From Candidatus Zixiibacteriota bacterium (GTDB lineage: Bacteria; Zixibacteria; MSB-5A5; WJJR01; JAJRUJ01), in the NCBI GenBank assembly GCA_020051695.1, contig JAGVQM010000030.1, positions 1-64,000 of the forward strand: DNA of 64,000 nucleotides, given 5' to 3'. This document shows, one piece after another, positions 44,581-52,267 of the stretch. The notes under the pieces are model-generated. The model had not been told where the DNA came from, made no database searches, and worked only from the letters and a program-made list of their open reading frames with translations. Positions within the stretch are counted from its first letter, which is position 1; every line of letters starts with the position of its first letter. Made by a program: the position numbers and the translations under genes.

Positions 44581-44983
44581 ATGGCTTCGACTTCGAAAAA
44601 TCCGCGCCTCCGGCACATTGCCGGAATGTTCCTGGGCCTAATTACCTTCAGCATCATACTGGTTGACCTCCCGGGTTCGGTTTGGAGCGGGATGCCCAGC
44701 TTGCTGCGGCCATGATTCCCATTATGGCCGCCACCGCGCAGGCCCTTGGGATGAATCCATTGATGATTCCCGTGACGATTCCGGCCTCCTGCGCTTTCAT
44801 GCTCCGGTGGCCACCCCGCCAAACGCGATTGTCTTCGGCTCCGGCCATATCCGCATGGGGCAAATGGTCCGGGCCGGTTTAATCTTGAACCTGTTGATTG
44901 CAGTGATCATGACCGCGTACATCCACTATATCTTGCTCCCGGCCTGGAATATGTCGCCGTCGTTGCCCGACTGGGCCAAATAA
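44581..44983 (+). pseudogene. remnant of an SLC13/DASS-family sodium:dicarboxylate/sulfate symporter
   Basis: The first 85 bases encode the typical N-terminus (RHIAGMFLGLITFSIILVDLP). The middle of the gene, some 350 codons in a normal DASS protein, is absent. From about 44672 another frame encodes the C-terminal region, MIPIMAATAQALGMNPL and VTIPASCAFML. One base is then missing near 44803-44806 (CTCCGG where CTCCCGG is expected), and the frame shifts to PVATPPNAIVFGSGHIRM and AGLILNLLIAVIM, ending at the TAA at 44981-44983. The SNT motif region is lost. Two or more inactivating changes make this a pseudogene. Confidence 0.78.
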
Positions 44984-45194
44984 GACACCCTGGTCCACGA
45001 TCAAGCCAAACCGTGGGACAAAGCTGTACCCGGCCACACCTGCGGTAACGGGTTGACCGGCACCTGCTTAAGCCGGTTGCTGCACCGCTGCTGAAAAAAA
45101 TATAAAAATAATATACAACAATTTTAATCCTAATTCGTCTTAATCGCGAGATGATGAACTGAATGTAAATAACTAAATAGAGAAAGGCCTGGAA

Positions 45195-45788
45195 ATGGAA
45201 AAGTTTGCCAGACGTGAACGGTCCTCGACATTGTTCGCCGTGATTCTCATCGCCGGATTTTTCTTGTTGTTAATCAGTGGCCCGGCGGCCGCCGGATGCG
45301 GCGCGAAATCCTGCGGCACGTCCGTGGAAAAAACATCCTCCACGACTGCGGCAACGCCGAGTGGTTCCGGGACTGCAGCTTGCACTTCCACTGAGACGAA
45401 AGCCACAAAGGTGGGGGCTTCTTGTGCTGCCAGTTGCACTGAAAAATCGACGGGGATGAAGGCCGACGCGACCACCACCGGAAATCCCGAAAAATCCGGA
45501 ACGACAACGACGGCCAGAACTGCCGGCTACGTTGAATCACACCAGCAGGCGGCGAATACGGAAATCGTCACGGCGAAACCGGCCGGTGCGGCCTGCTGCG
45601 AAATGGGCGAAAAGGCCCTCGCCGCCGGAACTGAACTTCCCGAATGTTGTCTGAAAGCCGCAAATACCGTCCAGGTCAGTCCGGCCGCCGGCGCCTGCTG
45701 TGCCGACGGGGAAAAGGCGCTCGCCGCGGGCCGGCCCTTGCCGGGTTGTTGCCTTGAGAAAGCCAAATCCGCCAAAGCCGGAAGTTGA
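45195..45788 (+). CDS. cysteine-rich exported protein with duplicated CC modules
   Basis: 197 residues. A signal peptide or anchor (TLFAVILIAGFFLLLISGPAAAG) is followed by a Thr/Ser/Lys-rich, low-complexity stretch with scattered Cys, and then two copies of a Cys-Cys module: ACCEMGEKALAAGTELPECC and ACCADGEKALAAGRPLPGCC. The pattern suggests metal binding or disulfide cross-linking outside the cytoplasm. No family is recognised. It is followed by a terminator and then another cysteine-rich exported protein gene. Confidence 0.65.
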   Translation: MEKFARRERSSTLFAVILIAGFFLLLISGPAAAGCGAKSCGTSVEKTSSTTAATPSGSGTAACTSTETKATKVGASCAASCTEKSTGMKADATTTGNPEKSGTTTTARTAGYVESHQQAANTEIVTAKPAGAACCEMGEKALAAGTELPECCLKAANTVQVSPAAGACCADGEKALAAGRPLPGCCLEKAKSAKAGS

Positions 45789-45838
45789 ACTCGGCCTTGG
45801 ATGATATTAACCGCTGCTACAATAACAAGTTATGACGG

Positions 45839-45875
45839 AAAACCCCCGATCGAACCGGAGGTTTTCTTGTTTCTT
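45839..45875 (+). terminator. Rho-independent terminator after the first cysteine-rich gene
   Basis: AAAACCCCCG pairs with CCGGAGGTTTT (one mismatch, ten paired positions) around a short loop, followed by CTTGTTTCTT. Confidence 0.75.
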
Positions 45876-46076
45876 CCCTGTTCCAAACGCTGTTCGAAAA
45901 AGAAATGGAACGGGAATGGCCGCCGCCAAGTACGCAGCCGATATTTGGAAAATGGGAAAATATTACTTTATTCCTTTATTTTGTAAGATATTTGCCAAAT
46001 TTTCTGGTCAAGCTGACGACTGTTGTGTATTATGGTATCAAAGAGGACGAAATCAAAAACCTAGTGGAGGATGTTT

Positions 46077-46730
46077 ATGAAGCGGTTCGACCGGTTTATG
46101 TTCACTCTGCTGCTCACCGTGACCGTCCTGGCTTTTGCCGGGCAGTCGGCATTGGCCGGCCCCGGCTGTAAGGGTCTGACCGACGGCAAATCTTGCGCGG
46201 TGAAATCCTGCGACGCCAAGGCAACCTGCACGACAACGCAGACGACAGCGGCGACGGAAACCAAGCTCGCCTGCTGCGCCGACGGCAAGAAATGCACGAA
46301 AGAAGAATGTATCAAGAAATGCCTCGAAATGGGCATGACCCAAGAGCAGGCCGCCGAATGCTGGGCCAAACATGAAACTACCGGCGCCACCGGCTGCATG
46401 GCCGGCACCAAGCTCACCAAAGAAGAATGCCTGAAAAAGTGTGCCGAGATGGGCGTGACCGCCGAACAGGCCGAGGCCTGCTGGACGAAACATCAGCAGG
46501 AAGCGGCAACGGTAACGACTGCCTCGGCGACTACCGGCTGCCCGATGATGGCCAAAGCCGCCGCGACAGAATCCTGCACGAAAGAACAATGTGTTGCCGC
46601 ATTGATGGCTACCGGCCTTTCCAAGGAAGAAGCCGAAGCCAAACACGCGGCGTGCATGGTCGATGGAAAATGCACGGGCAAGTGCGGCGGTACCGCCGGC
46701 GGGTGCGCCAAACTGGGCACGACAAAGTAA
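46077..46730 (+). CDS. cysteine-rich exported protein with repeated KEEC-KKC modules
   Basis: 217 residues from the ATG at 46077 (GGAGG upstream; another ATG lies two codons earlier). A signal peptide ends at SALAGPG. Two close copies of a helical module follow, KCTKEECIKKCLEMGMTQEQ and KLTKEECLKKCAEMGVTAEQ, each ending AAECWAKH or AEACWTKH. A third, degenerate copy is SCTKEQCVAALMATGLSKEE. The C-terminus is Gly/Cys-rich. The repeats look like small helical hairpins held by CxxxC pairs, possibly for metal or redox chemistry in the periplasm. The family is not recognised. Confidence 0.68.
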   Translation: MKRFDRFMFTLLLTVTVLAFAGQSALAGPGCKGLTDGKSCAVKSCDAKATCTTTQTTAATETKLACCADGKKCTKEECIKKCLEMGMTQEQAAECWAKHETTGATGCMAGTKLTKEECLKKCAEMGVTAEQAEACWTKHQQEAATVTTASATTGCPMMAKAAATESCTKEQCVAALMATGLSKEEAEAKHAACMVDGKCTGKCGGTAGGCAKLGTTK

Positions 46731-46765
46731 CCTCGACTTTTCCGTCTTGTTAACGACTTCAATTC

Positions 46766-46800
46766 ACGGTCCACGGATTTCCCGTGGACCGTTTCTATTT
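46766..46800 (+). terminator. Rho-independent terminator after the second cysteine-rich gene
   Basis: Perfect 11-base stem ACGGTCCACGG/CCGTGGACCGT (46766-46776 with 46782-46792) followed by TTCTATTT. Confidence 0.9.
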
Positions 46801-46846
46801 AAGATCTAGTTGCCCCTTCACGGCGGGGCAGTGTATCCTGAGCTAC

Positions 46847-47731
46847 ATGAACCACAACCAGAACCGGACTTCCGGGGGGATCCTGACGCTTATCCTGGCG
46901 GCATTGGCTGTCAGCTGGGCCGCAATTTTCGTTCGTTTTGCCGAGGCGCCGCCGCTGGTTGTCGCTTTTTACCGCATGGTGACGGCCACAATCATCTTCC
47001 TGCCCTGGGCACTGGGGCCGGGTCGAAAGTCCATCGCAGGTTATGATGCGCGCTCCCTGGGGCTTTCGATTCTTTCCGGCGCTTTACTTGCCGTCCATTT
47101 CGGTTTCTGGATTTCCTCGCTGTCCTATACCCCGGTGGCCAATTCGGTGATGCTGGTCAGTGGGGCGCCGATCTTTGTCGCCCTGTTCAGCGGATTGGTG
47201 CTTAAAGAACGGCCGCATCCCTTGTCCTACCTGGGCATATTGCTGGCCCTGGCCGGTGGGGGAGTTATTATGGGCGGCGATATCAACTGGGCGCCGGAGC
47301 AATTGTGGGGCGATCTGCTGGCCCTCATCGGGGCGATTGCGGTCGCGGGGTATTTTATGCTTGGCCGGTTGGTGCAACGCCGGGTGAGTGTGTTCCCCTA
47401 TATCTTCACTACATATACTGCATCGGCGGTATTCCTGGGATTGGCTGTACTGTTCACCGGCGGCCGCTTTACCGGATATCCGGCGATGACCTGGCTGTGG
47501 ATGTTTTTGCTGGGGCTGGTCGCCTCGGTCATTGGTCATTCATTGTATAATCGAGCTTTGCGTTTTTTTAAGGCGCACGTCGTCGGCGTGTGTGTTCTGG
47601 CCGAACCGGTGGGCGCCACGGTATTGGCCTATTTTCTTTTGGCCGAAACCCCACCCTGGTATGCACTGCTGGGCGCGATTCCCATTTTTATTGGTGTAGC
47701 CTGGGTCTTTCGGCTGGAGCGGAATGCCTGA
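46847..47731 (+). CDS. EamA/DMT-family transporter, first of a pair
   Basis: 294 residues with ten predicted membrane helices arranged as two EamA repeats: SWAAIFVRFAEAPPLVVAFYRM and NSVMLVSGAPIFVALFSG in the first half, GDLLALIGAIAVAGYFMLGR and GVCVLAEPVGATVLAYFLL in the second. These transporters move small metabolites or amino-acid derivatives out of or into the cell; the substrate is unknown. The start at 46847 follows the terminator of the previous gene. A homologous gene follows after 32 bases, so the pair probably arose by duplication. Confidence 0.88.
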   Translation: MNHNQNRTSGGILTLILAALAVSWAAIFVRFAEAPPLVVAFYRMVTATIIFLPWALGPGRKSIAGYDARSLGLSILSGALLAVHFGFWISSLSYTPVANSVMLVSGAPIFVALFSGLVLKERPHPLSYLGILLALAGGGVIMGGDINWAPEQLWGDLLALIGAIAVAGYFMLGRLVQRRVSVFPYIFTTYTASAVFLGLAVLFTGGRFTGYPAMTWLWMFLLGLVASVIGHSLYNRALRFFKAHVVGVCVLAEPVGATVLAYFLLAETPPWYALLGAIPIFIGVAWVFRLERNA

Positions 47732-47763
47732 TTGGTGCGGGAGGCCAAACGGGCGAGTATGAT

Positions 47764-48669
47764 ATGCCAAACGATGGTGCTCAATCATTAAGGCGAATGG
47801 CCCTGCTCCCGGCGGGCGCGATGGTCCTGGCGTGGGTGCCGATATTTATTCGGCTGGCGGCGCGGGAGGAAATCCCCGCGTTGATTATCGCTTTCGACCG
47901 GTTACTGATCGCCTCGGCCGCCCTGTCCGCGTATGTGCTGTTCTTCCGCCGGGATACATTGTGGGCTTTCCGCGGCCGGGCGCTGCACGCCGCGTGCCTG
48001 GCCGGCGTTTTTTTCGGGGTCCATATCTACACCTATGTCCTTGCCGTGCAATACACGACAGTCGCTAATTCCATGTTGTTGCTTTCAACAATTCCCATCT
48101 TTTCCGCGGTGCTGGGGCACCTGATCGTCCGGGAGAAACCCCACCCGCTCTCTTACGCCGGAATCGCGCTGGCCGTTTCGGGTACCGCCCTGGTGGTTTG
48201 GAGTGATGTGCGCTGGGACCCCGGCCATTTAACCGGGGATTTCTATGGCCTTATTTCCGCGGTGCTGGGGGCGGCGTATTTTTTGATGCGGCGTACGGTC
48301 CCCAGAAAGGCCATGGCGGACTTTTTCCCCTACATCCTCGTCGTCTACACCTCGGCGACAGTTGTGCTGTTTGTCATGGTCCTGCTCGCCGGGCAGACAG
48401 CCCGAATTATCGGTCATTCAGCAGAGACCTGGTTTTGGTTGTGGATGCTCGGCCTCATCGGCACGGTATTGGGCCACTCGTTGTTTAACAAGGCCCTGGA
48501 TTATTTCAAGACCCATGTTGCCGGATCCTGGGTCTTGACCGAACCGGTCATCTCCGCCATCCTGGCCTGGATCATTATCGGTGAGGCATTCAACCGTCAT
48601 ATCCTCTGGGGTGTCATCCCCATCTATCTTGGCGTAGTCTGGATTTTCCGGCTGGAACGGGGCCGCTGA
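47764..48669 (+). CDS. EamA/DMT-family transporter, second of a pair
   Basis: 301 residues from the ATG at 47764. Two EamA repeats are seen, and many segments parallel the preceding gene: AWVPIFIRLAAREEIPALIIAF, ANSMLLLSTIPIFSAVLGHL, EKPHPLSYAGIALAVSG (its neighbour has ERPHPLSYLGILLALAG), and AGSWVLTEPVISAILAW. The clear parallels at equivalent positions indicate tandem duplication followed by divergence. Some DMT pairs act as heterodimers; that possibility is open here. Confidence 0.88.
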   Translation: MPNDGAQSLRRMALLPAGAMVLAWVPIFIRLAAREEIPALIIAFDRLLIASAALSAYVLFFRRDTLWAFRGRALHAACLAGVFFGVHIYTYVLAVQYTTVANSMLLLSTIPIFSAVLGHLIVREKPHPLSYAGIALAVSGTALVVWSDVRWDPGHLTGDFYGLISAVLGAAYFLMRRTVPRKAMADFFPYILVVYTSATVVLFVMVLLAGQTARIIGHSAETWFWLWMLGLIGTVLGHSLFNKALDYFKTHVAGSWVLTEPVISAILAWIIIGEAFNRHILWGVIPIYLGVVWIFRLERGR

Positions 48670-48937
48670 GGCAACCGCGAACCACACATCTTACATTCCG
48701 CAGCAATTCGATGAACGGGCCTGTGCTTCCGCCATAAATATGATCCACCTGACATCCGTCGTCAGGTTTGCCGAATTTTTCAAATAATTCTATTGACAAT
48801 CACTGCCGCAGTCACGTACTATTGCCCCAACTTATTGTGGGAGACAGCATACCGTTCAACGGGCTGGAAATAGCAAACACGATCGATGCCTGCATGCCGG
48901 CATTCAGACAATCCTGCAGCAATGCCGATTGTTGCGG

Positions 48938-49528
48938 TCATTGCCCGCCGGCCTGGTGTTCCAGACGCTGAATTTCCTGTCGCACGGCGTCGGCATGCGG
49001 GGCTGCGGGGTGGGCAGCCAAAAATGATTTCCAGGCCCGGATCGCTGCCGGCTCATCCCCCAAGTCGGTGCTGTAAATAACACCCATATTGAATAAGGCC
49101 TGTTCATGGCCGGGGCGGGCGGCAACGACGTTCTCCAGGAGCCGCAAGGCCTCTGCAGGCCGGCCTAACGAGCGCAACATGGTCGCCTTGTCCACCATGA
49201 CCTCGATATTGTCCGGCTCGAGGGCCAGGACCCGGTCGTAGTATTCGATCGCTTGTTGGGCCATCCCGGCGTCAAAATAGATGTTCCCCAGCGCCGTGAG
49301 AATATGGGGATCGTTCGGCGCACCTTCCGCGAGTTGTTGCAGGTGTTCGATTTGTGCGCGTACGGAGGCCATCATCTTCTCCGGGTCTGCACCGGCTGCC
49401 CGCTCCGGTGTCGAAACGGGAGATTGCCCACTTTCGGATGGCCTGTTCAGGGCATGTTTGATGCCCCATGCGCCGAAAACAATGATGACCAGCAGTATCA
49501 GCACAAAACCATGCAGGTTCTTTTTCAT
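48938..49528 (-). CDS. membrane-anchored TPR protein
   Basis: 196 residues. One N-terminal membrane helix (GFVLILLVIIVFGAWGI) is followed by a linker and three TPR motifs (ALGNIYFDAGMAQQAIEYYDRVLALEPDNIE, LRSLGRPAEALRLLENVVAARPGHEQA, MGVIYSTDLGDEPAAIRAWKSFLAAHP, given here as parts). The form resembles TPR subunits of cytochrome c maturation or envelope chaperones. The TPR part would face the periplasm. It follows recN by 38 bases on the same strand. Confidence 0.8.
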   Translation of the reverse strand: MKKNLHGFVLILLVIIVFGAWGIKHALNRPSESGQSPVSTPERAAGADPEKMMASVRAQIEHLQQLAEGAPNDPHILTALGNIYFDAGMAQQAIEYYDRVLALEPDNIEVMVDKATMLRSLGRPAEALRLLENVVAARPGHEQALFNMGVIYSTDLGDEPAAIRAWKSFLAAHPAAPHADAVRQEIQRLEHQAGGQ

Positions 49529-49566
49529 ATTGTGCTCTTATCCCGGGACCGGGTTAGCGGCCCGCG

Positions 49567-51300
49567 TCATTTTTTCGTCGGTGGCGCGGCTGATGAGGCG
49601 ATAACCTCCGCGGCGTGGCGGCGCGTGGCGGCGGTTATTTCGCCGGCGGCCATCATGCGGGCTACTTCGGCCACTCGCTCCTGTTTATTCAGCAGCGCAA
49701 TTTTTGTGGTAACCCGCCGGCCGGTTTTAGTCTTGAGGACCTGATAATGCTGATCGGCCAGGGACGCCATTTGCGGCAGATGCGAAATCAGGAACACCTG
49801 GTAGTGTTGTGACAGTATTTTAAGCCGCTGCCCCACAGCGTAGGCGACTTCGCCCCCGATTCCCGAATCGACTTCATCGAAGACCAGAAATGAGACATCA
49901 CGTCGTGACCCGCCGACAGCTTTGAGCGCCAGCATGACACGGGACAACTCGCCCCCCGAGGCAATTTTCACGAGGGGTTTGAAACCCTCGCCGGGATTGG
50001 TCTCGATTTCGAATTCAATTTCATCCATGCCGTTTTCGGAGACAGGCGTTTCCCGGCCGTCGATGTCGACGGCCACCGGACTTGCCGTGACCGGCTCGAC
50101 GCGGGAGTGCCATCGTGCTCCGGACATTCCGATTTCCCGAAATGTGGCCTCCAGTTCGCCGGAAAGGGATGCGGCCGCGGCCTTCCGGGCGCGGGACAAC
50201 TGTTGTGCCTTCGTCCCCAGCATTTTCTTTTGAGCCGCCACCTGCCGCGCCGATTCAACGATCTGGTCGTCCAGGGTGCGCTGGGATTCGAGAGTATGTT
50301 CCAGTTCCGCCAACTGCGCCAGGATATCCCGGCAGGTCGGGCCGTATTTCCGCTTCAGTTCGAACAACACGGCCAGGCGCGCTTCGATTTCCTCTGCCCG
50401 GTGCGGATCACAATCCACGCCACGGCCATACGCGCGGAGCTCGGCAATTATTTCCAGCAGCTGCGTTTCACATGTTTCGAGCGCTGTGGTAATCGGGGCC
50501 AGCCGAGGATCGATCTCCACCAATGACAGCAGCTCTTTCCGGGCCAGAGCAATCTGATCACCGGCCGAGCCGTCCTCCTCGGCCAGCGCGGCGATGGCAT
50601 TGTCGCCGGTTTCGGTCAGCCGTTGTGCATTCTTTAATACTTTTAATTCCTGCCTGAGGTCATCTTCTTCCGTGGGGGTCAAGCCCGCCGCCCGAATTTC
50701 CACTATCTGAAAACGAGCCAGTTCCCTGGCCTGCCGCTGTATTTCGGCGCGGTCGGTCATTTGACACCAGCGGTCCTGCTCCGTTTTCAGCCGTCCGTAA
50801 CCGATTTTGAAATCATCGACTTGTTCGCGCAGACCGGCGCGTTCATCAAGAAAATTCACATGCGCCTTGGGATCAAGCAGCGATTGATGCTGATGCTGTC
50901 CGCACAGGTCGCCCAGCCGCGCGCCAACGGCACGCAACTCGGCCACATTCACCAGACGGTCATTGATAAAACAGCGGCTGCCGCCTTTGCGGTATATTTC
51001 CCGGCGGACCCGTACCACACCTGACGGCGGAGGGCCGTCATCCATTACTCCCAGCGAGCACAGCAGTTCAAGGGCAGCGGGCATCTTCGCAACGGAAAAT
51101 TCTCCTTCACAAACCGCCGTCTCCTTGCCGGTGCGGACCATCTCCACCTGGGCCCGGGCGCCCAGCAGCAGCCCGATGGCGCCGACCACGATGGACTTCC
51201 CGGCGCCTGTCTCGCCGGTGATGACGTTCAAGCCGCCGGCGAACTCGATAGTGAGGCGTTCGACAATCGCCAGGTCGGTTATCAGCAGCGTTTTAAGCAT
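49567..51300 (-). CDS. recN: DNA repair protein RecN
   Basis: 577 residues from the ATG at 51300; the frame is open 16 codons further but homology starts at MLKTLLITDLAIVERL. RecN is an SMC-like ATPase that acts at double-strand breaks. The N-terminal Walker A is GETGAGKS with Lys35, the C-terminal ABC signature is SGGELSRVMLALK and Walker B is FLVFDEVDSGIGG. A long coiled coil with an internal hinge lies between. The C-terminal LISHLPQMASLADQHYQV is typical of RecN. Confidence 0.94.
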   Translation of the reverse strand: MLKTLLITDLAIVERLTIEFAGGLNVITGETGAGKSIVVGAIGLLLGARAQVEMVRTGKETAVCEGEFSVAKMPAALELLCSLGVMDDGPPPSGVVRVRREIYRKGGSRCFINDRLVNVAELRAVGARLGDLCGQHQHQSLLDPKAHVNFLDERAGLREQVDDFKIGYGRLKTEQDRWCQMTDRAEIQRQARELARFQIVEIRAAGLTPTEEDDLRQELKVLKNAQRLTETGDNAIAALAEEDGSAGDQIALARKELLSLVEIDPRLAPITTALETCETQLLEIIAELRAYGRGVDCDPHRAEEIEARLAVLFELKRKYGPTCRDILAQLAELEHTLESQRTLDDQIVESARQVAAQKKMLGTKAQQLSRARKAAAASLSGELEATFREIGMSGARWHSRVEPVTASPVAVDIDGRETPVSENGMDEIEFEIETNPGEGFKPLVKIASGGELSRVMLALKAVGGSRRDVSFLVFDEVDSGIGGEVAYAVGQRLKILSQHYQVFLISHLPQMASLADQHYQVLKTKTGRRVTTKIALLNKQERVAEVARMMAAGEITAATRRHAAEVIASSAAPPTKK

Positions 51301-51399
51301 TCCAGTCGACCGGTGAACATACGCAAGCAGGCGGCCAGCCATTGCCAAATAAATTTATCAGCGCCGATTTCCCGCGGCGGGCCGGGTTGTCATCGGCAA

Positions 51400-51849
51400 T
51401 CACCACAAAAAGACCGCCGCCAGGATTACGACCACCCCCGCAAACCAGCAGATAAAAGCCCGGATCAAGTACCTGGCTTTCCGGCGATTGATGCGCTGGA
51501 ACGCCCTGCGGGAGGAGTCGGGCGAATTGGCAAAATAGCGGTAGCGCCGGATCAACAAGGCCAGCACACCGAAAAACACGGCGGCCGACCACAACACCAC
51601 CGGGAGCGAGACAAACACCAGCCGGGCCGGGCCGGGATGAGGCCGCACGCTCACCAGCCACAGCAGCCACACCAGATACCCCAGCACGCCGCTACCCGCC
51701 AGCACTGTCAGCACCAGCGCCGCATGATGAACTCCCGACATCGAATCGACCACAACCTGACGCATCGCCCCGACCCAGAATAAATCTTCCCGCGTCGGCG
51801 GATACCCCGGCCGATCATCATTGCCGGTTTCTGATGAAACCATGCCCAT
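51400..51849 (-). CDS. membrane protein of unknown function
   Basis: 149 residues with three membrane segments: HHAALVLTVLAGSGVLGYLVWLLWLV, ARLVFVSLPVVLWSAAVFFGVLALL and RAFICWFAGVVVILAAVFLW (parts). The loop between the second and third is basic (RRYRYFANSPDSSRRAFQRINRRKARY), so it probably faces the cytoplasm. No family is recognised. It lies 100 bases upstream of recN on the same strand. Confidence 0.6.
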   Translation of the reverse strand: MGMVSSETGNDDRPGYPPTREDLFWVGAMRQVVVDSMSGVHHAALVLTVLAGSGVLGYLVWLLWLVSVRPHPGPARLVFVSLPVVLWSAAVFFGVLALLIRRYRYFANSPDSSRRAFQRINRRKARYLIRAFICWFAGVVVILAAVFLW

Positions 51850-51876
51850 CAGCCGCCTGCCCGGTGGATTGATGTA

Positions 51877-52095
51877 TCAGCCATGATTGTTTACCTCACG
51901 CGCACCGGCGGGCATGATGACGAATTCACGCCCGCAGCCCTCACAAGCCAGGATCAGCCGCGCAGGCAAATCTAGTTTCAATTTCTGCCGGTCCTTGATT
52001 TTGCCCCGCAGATCCGTTTCCCCTTCCGCCAATAATCGGGCAAGATCCACCCCGTTGCTTCGATGACAGAATGGGCAACTGTAGCGCTCGATCAT
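51877..52095 (-). CDS. small zinc-ribbon-like protein
   Basis: 72 residues with GAGGAAGAT upstream of the ATG. Two cysteine pairs, YSCPFCHRSNG and LACEGCGREF, would bind one zinc. Between them is a Lys/Asp-rich helical segment. No family is recognised. It is transcribed away from the divergent PEGA/TPR gene and toward the membrane protein gene 28 bases downstream. Confidence 0.6.
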   Translation of the reverse strand: MIERYSCPFCHRSNGVDLARLLAEGETDLRGKIKDRQKLKLDLPARLILACEGCGREFVIMPAGAREVNNHG

Positions 52096-52267
52096 TCCGA
52101 TCTTCCTCCGTCATCATGATATACGGCAACCGGCGACGCGCAACAAAAACTCTGATCGCAGCCGGACAGGAAGCGGTCGACAATTGACGTTAAAATATCC
52201 TCTCCGGCGCCCGATATGTGAAATACAGGCCGGACCGAGAAATGTCTTTCCCGGCCGTGGCCGAGAT

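Noticed and set aside
47590-47763. An upstream extension of the second DMT transporter gene.
   Set aside because: The 58 extra codons overlap the end of the first transporter in another frame and lack the hydrophobic pattern of the family.
8044-52193. The 16-base string CGACAATTGACGTTAA occurs at 8044-8059 and 52178-52193, both upstream of genes.
   Set aside because: In a 64-kb window one such exact 16-base match is expected by chance at about this frequency, and the flanking bases do not match.
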